Assembly: GCA_012520435.1 (NCBI GenBank)
Contig: JAAYOI010000060.1
Span: 1 to 37,090, forward strand
Length of the DNA: 37,090 nt
Origin: Mollicutes bacterium
Lineage (GTDB): Bacteria > Bacillota_I > Bacilli_A > RF39 > UBA660
Direction: 5' to 3'
Shown here: positions 36,392 through 37,090 of the stretch, piece by piece
Layout of the letters: each line of letters begins with the position of its first letter
Position numbering within the stretch: the stretch's first letter is position 1
Notes under the pieces: generated by a model
The model's input: the letters and a program-made list of their open reading frames with translations, nothing else
What the model was told of the DNA's origin: nothing
The model's database searches: none
Translations under genes and position numbers: made by a program

Positions 36392-36832
36392 TTATTCCCC
36401 CTCATACTTCTTTATTACTTTTTCCATTCCCCACCAAGGTAATAAAGCACATTTCTTACGATTTGGTTGTTTATGAATATCTTCATAAACGATAGTTTGT
36501 TCTAAAATATCAGCATTATATTCTTTTTCATTAATCATATTATAGTAATTATTTAATATTTCTTTAACTTGTTCAATATTTTTACCAATTAAAGTATCAA
36601 TCATAATTGAGGTAGCACTCGTACATATCGCACAAGCTTCTCCATCAAAGCGCACATCAACTATTAAACCATCTTGAATTTTAACCATTAAATCAATTTC
36701 ATCAATACAACTTTCATTATTCATATTTACTTTTATGTATGAATCATCATCAATTAATCCTTTATTAACTGGATGTTGATAATGTTCTAAAATAATACTT
36801 CTTTTTAAATTACTATCCATACTATCACCCAT
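36392..36832 (-). CDS. sufU: SufU-type Fe-S assembly protein
   Basis: NNESCIDEIDLMVKI, FDGEACAICTSATSIMIDTLIGK, NRKKCALLPWWGMEKVI: three conserved Cys positions. Likely start MDSNLKRSIILEHYQHP. Confidence 0.88.
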   Translation of the reverse strand: MGDSMDSNLKRSIILEHYQHPVNKGLIDDDSYIKVNMNNESCIDEIDLMVKIQDGLIVDVRFDGEACAICTSATSIMIDTLIGKNIEQVKEILNNYYNMINEKEYNADILEQTIVYEDIHKQPNRKKCALLPWWGMEKVIKKYEGE

Positions 36833-36881
36833 TTTTTACATGCTATATTATATATTATTATAGAAAAAAATGCAAGAAAAA

Positions 36882-36897
36882 AACACCTTTAGGTGTT
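36882..36897 (-). terminator. Short terminator hairpin after spoVS
   Basis: AACACC/GGTGTT followed by T's on the minus strand. Confidence 0.5.
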
Positions 36898-37090
36898 ATT
36901 TAGATTCTACTATTAGTTTGATTGCCGTTCTTTCTTCACCATCAATAATAATATCGGTAAAGGCTGGGATGCATATTAAATTTTTTCCACTTGGAGCAAC
37001 AAAACCTCGCGCAATAGCAATCGCTTTAATTGCTTGATTTAAAGCACCAGCTCCAATAGCTTGGATTTCTACAATCCCTTTTTCTCTAAA
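36896..37090 (-). CDS. spoVS: Stage V sporulation protein S (partial, runs off window end)
   Basis: FREKGIVEIQAIGAGALNQAIKAIAIARGFVAPSGKNLICIPAFTDIIIDGEERTAIKLIVESK-stop. Confidence 0.93.
   Translation of the reverse strand, partial: FREKGIVEIQAIGAGALNQAIKAIAIARGFVAPSGKNLICIPAFTDIIIDGEERTAIKLIVESK

Overview
AT-rich (visibly low-GC) Firmicutes/Bacilli-type chromosomal window, nearly all genes on the minus strand. Standard stops fit: TGG encodes Trp, and TGA terminates genes. Read 3'->5' on the + strand it holds a dcw (division/cell wall) cluster: mraZ, rsmH, ftsL-like, PASTA-PBP, a secreted orphan, LysM-G5-M23 peptidase, an embedded NAD salvage operon (pncA-like, pncB, NUDIX, nadD, nadE, nrtR-like), a second PASTA-PBP, mraY, ftsW. 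Flanking genes include a giant pilin-like protein, two tiny YjcZ-like membrane peptides, prsA-like foldase, recX, rpoZ, pdp, XRE regulators, ssb, sufB, a disrupted repeat protein, sufU and a partial spoVS. The most interesting signals are: (1) nadD interrupted by one in-frame TAA, with the conserved ISSTxxR C-terminus intact beyond it; (2) a type IV pilin-like protein with about seven propeller-like repeats; (3) a 33/35-identical direct repeat flanking a PBP gene, one copy inside an unannotated 34-aa ORF upstream of mraY; (4) a repeat protein split at an A8 tract between sufU and sufB; (5) a beta-lactamase/N-formylglutamate-amidohydrolase chimeric ORF; (6) several decaying genes, many lesions lying in homopolymers. 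No rRNA, tRNA, CRISPR array or transposase was recognised. All family calls come from reading the translations; no searches were run.
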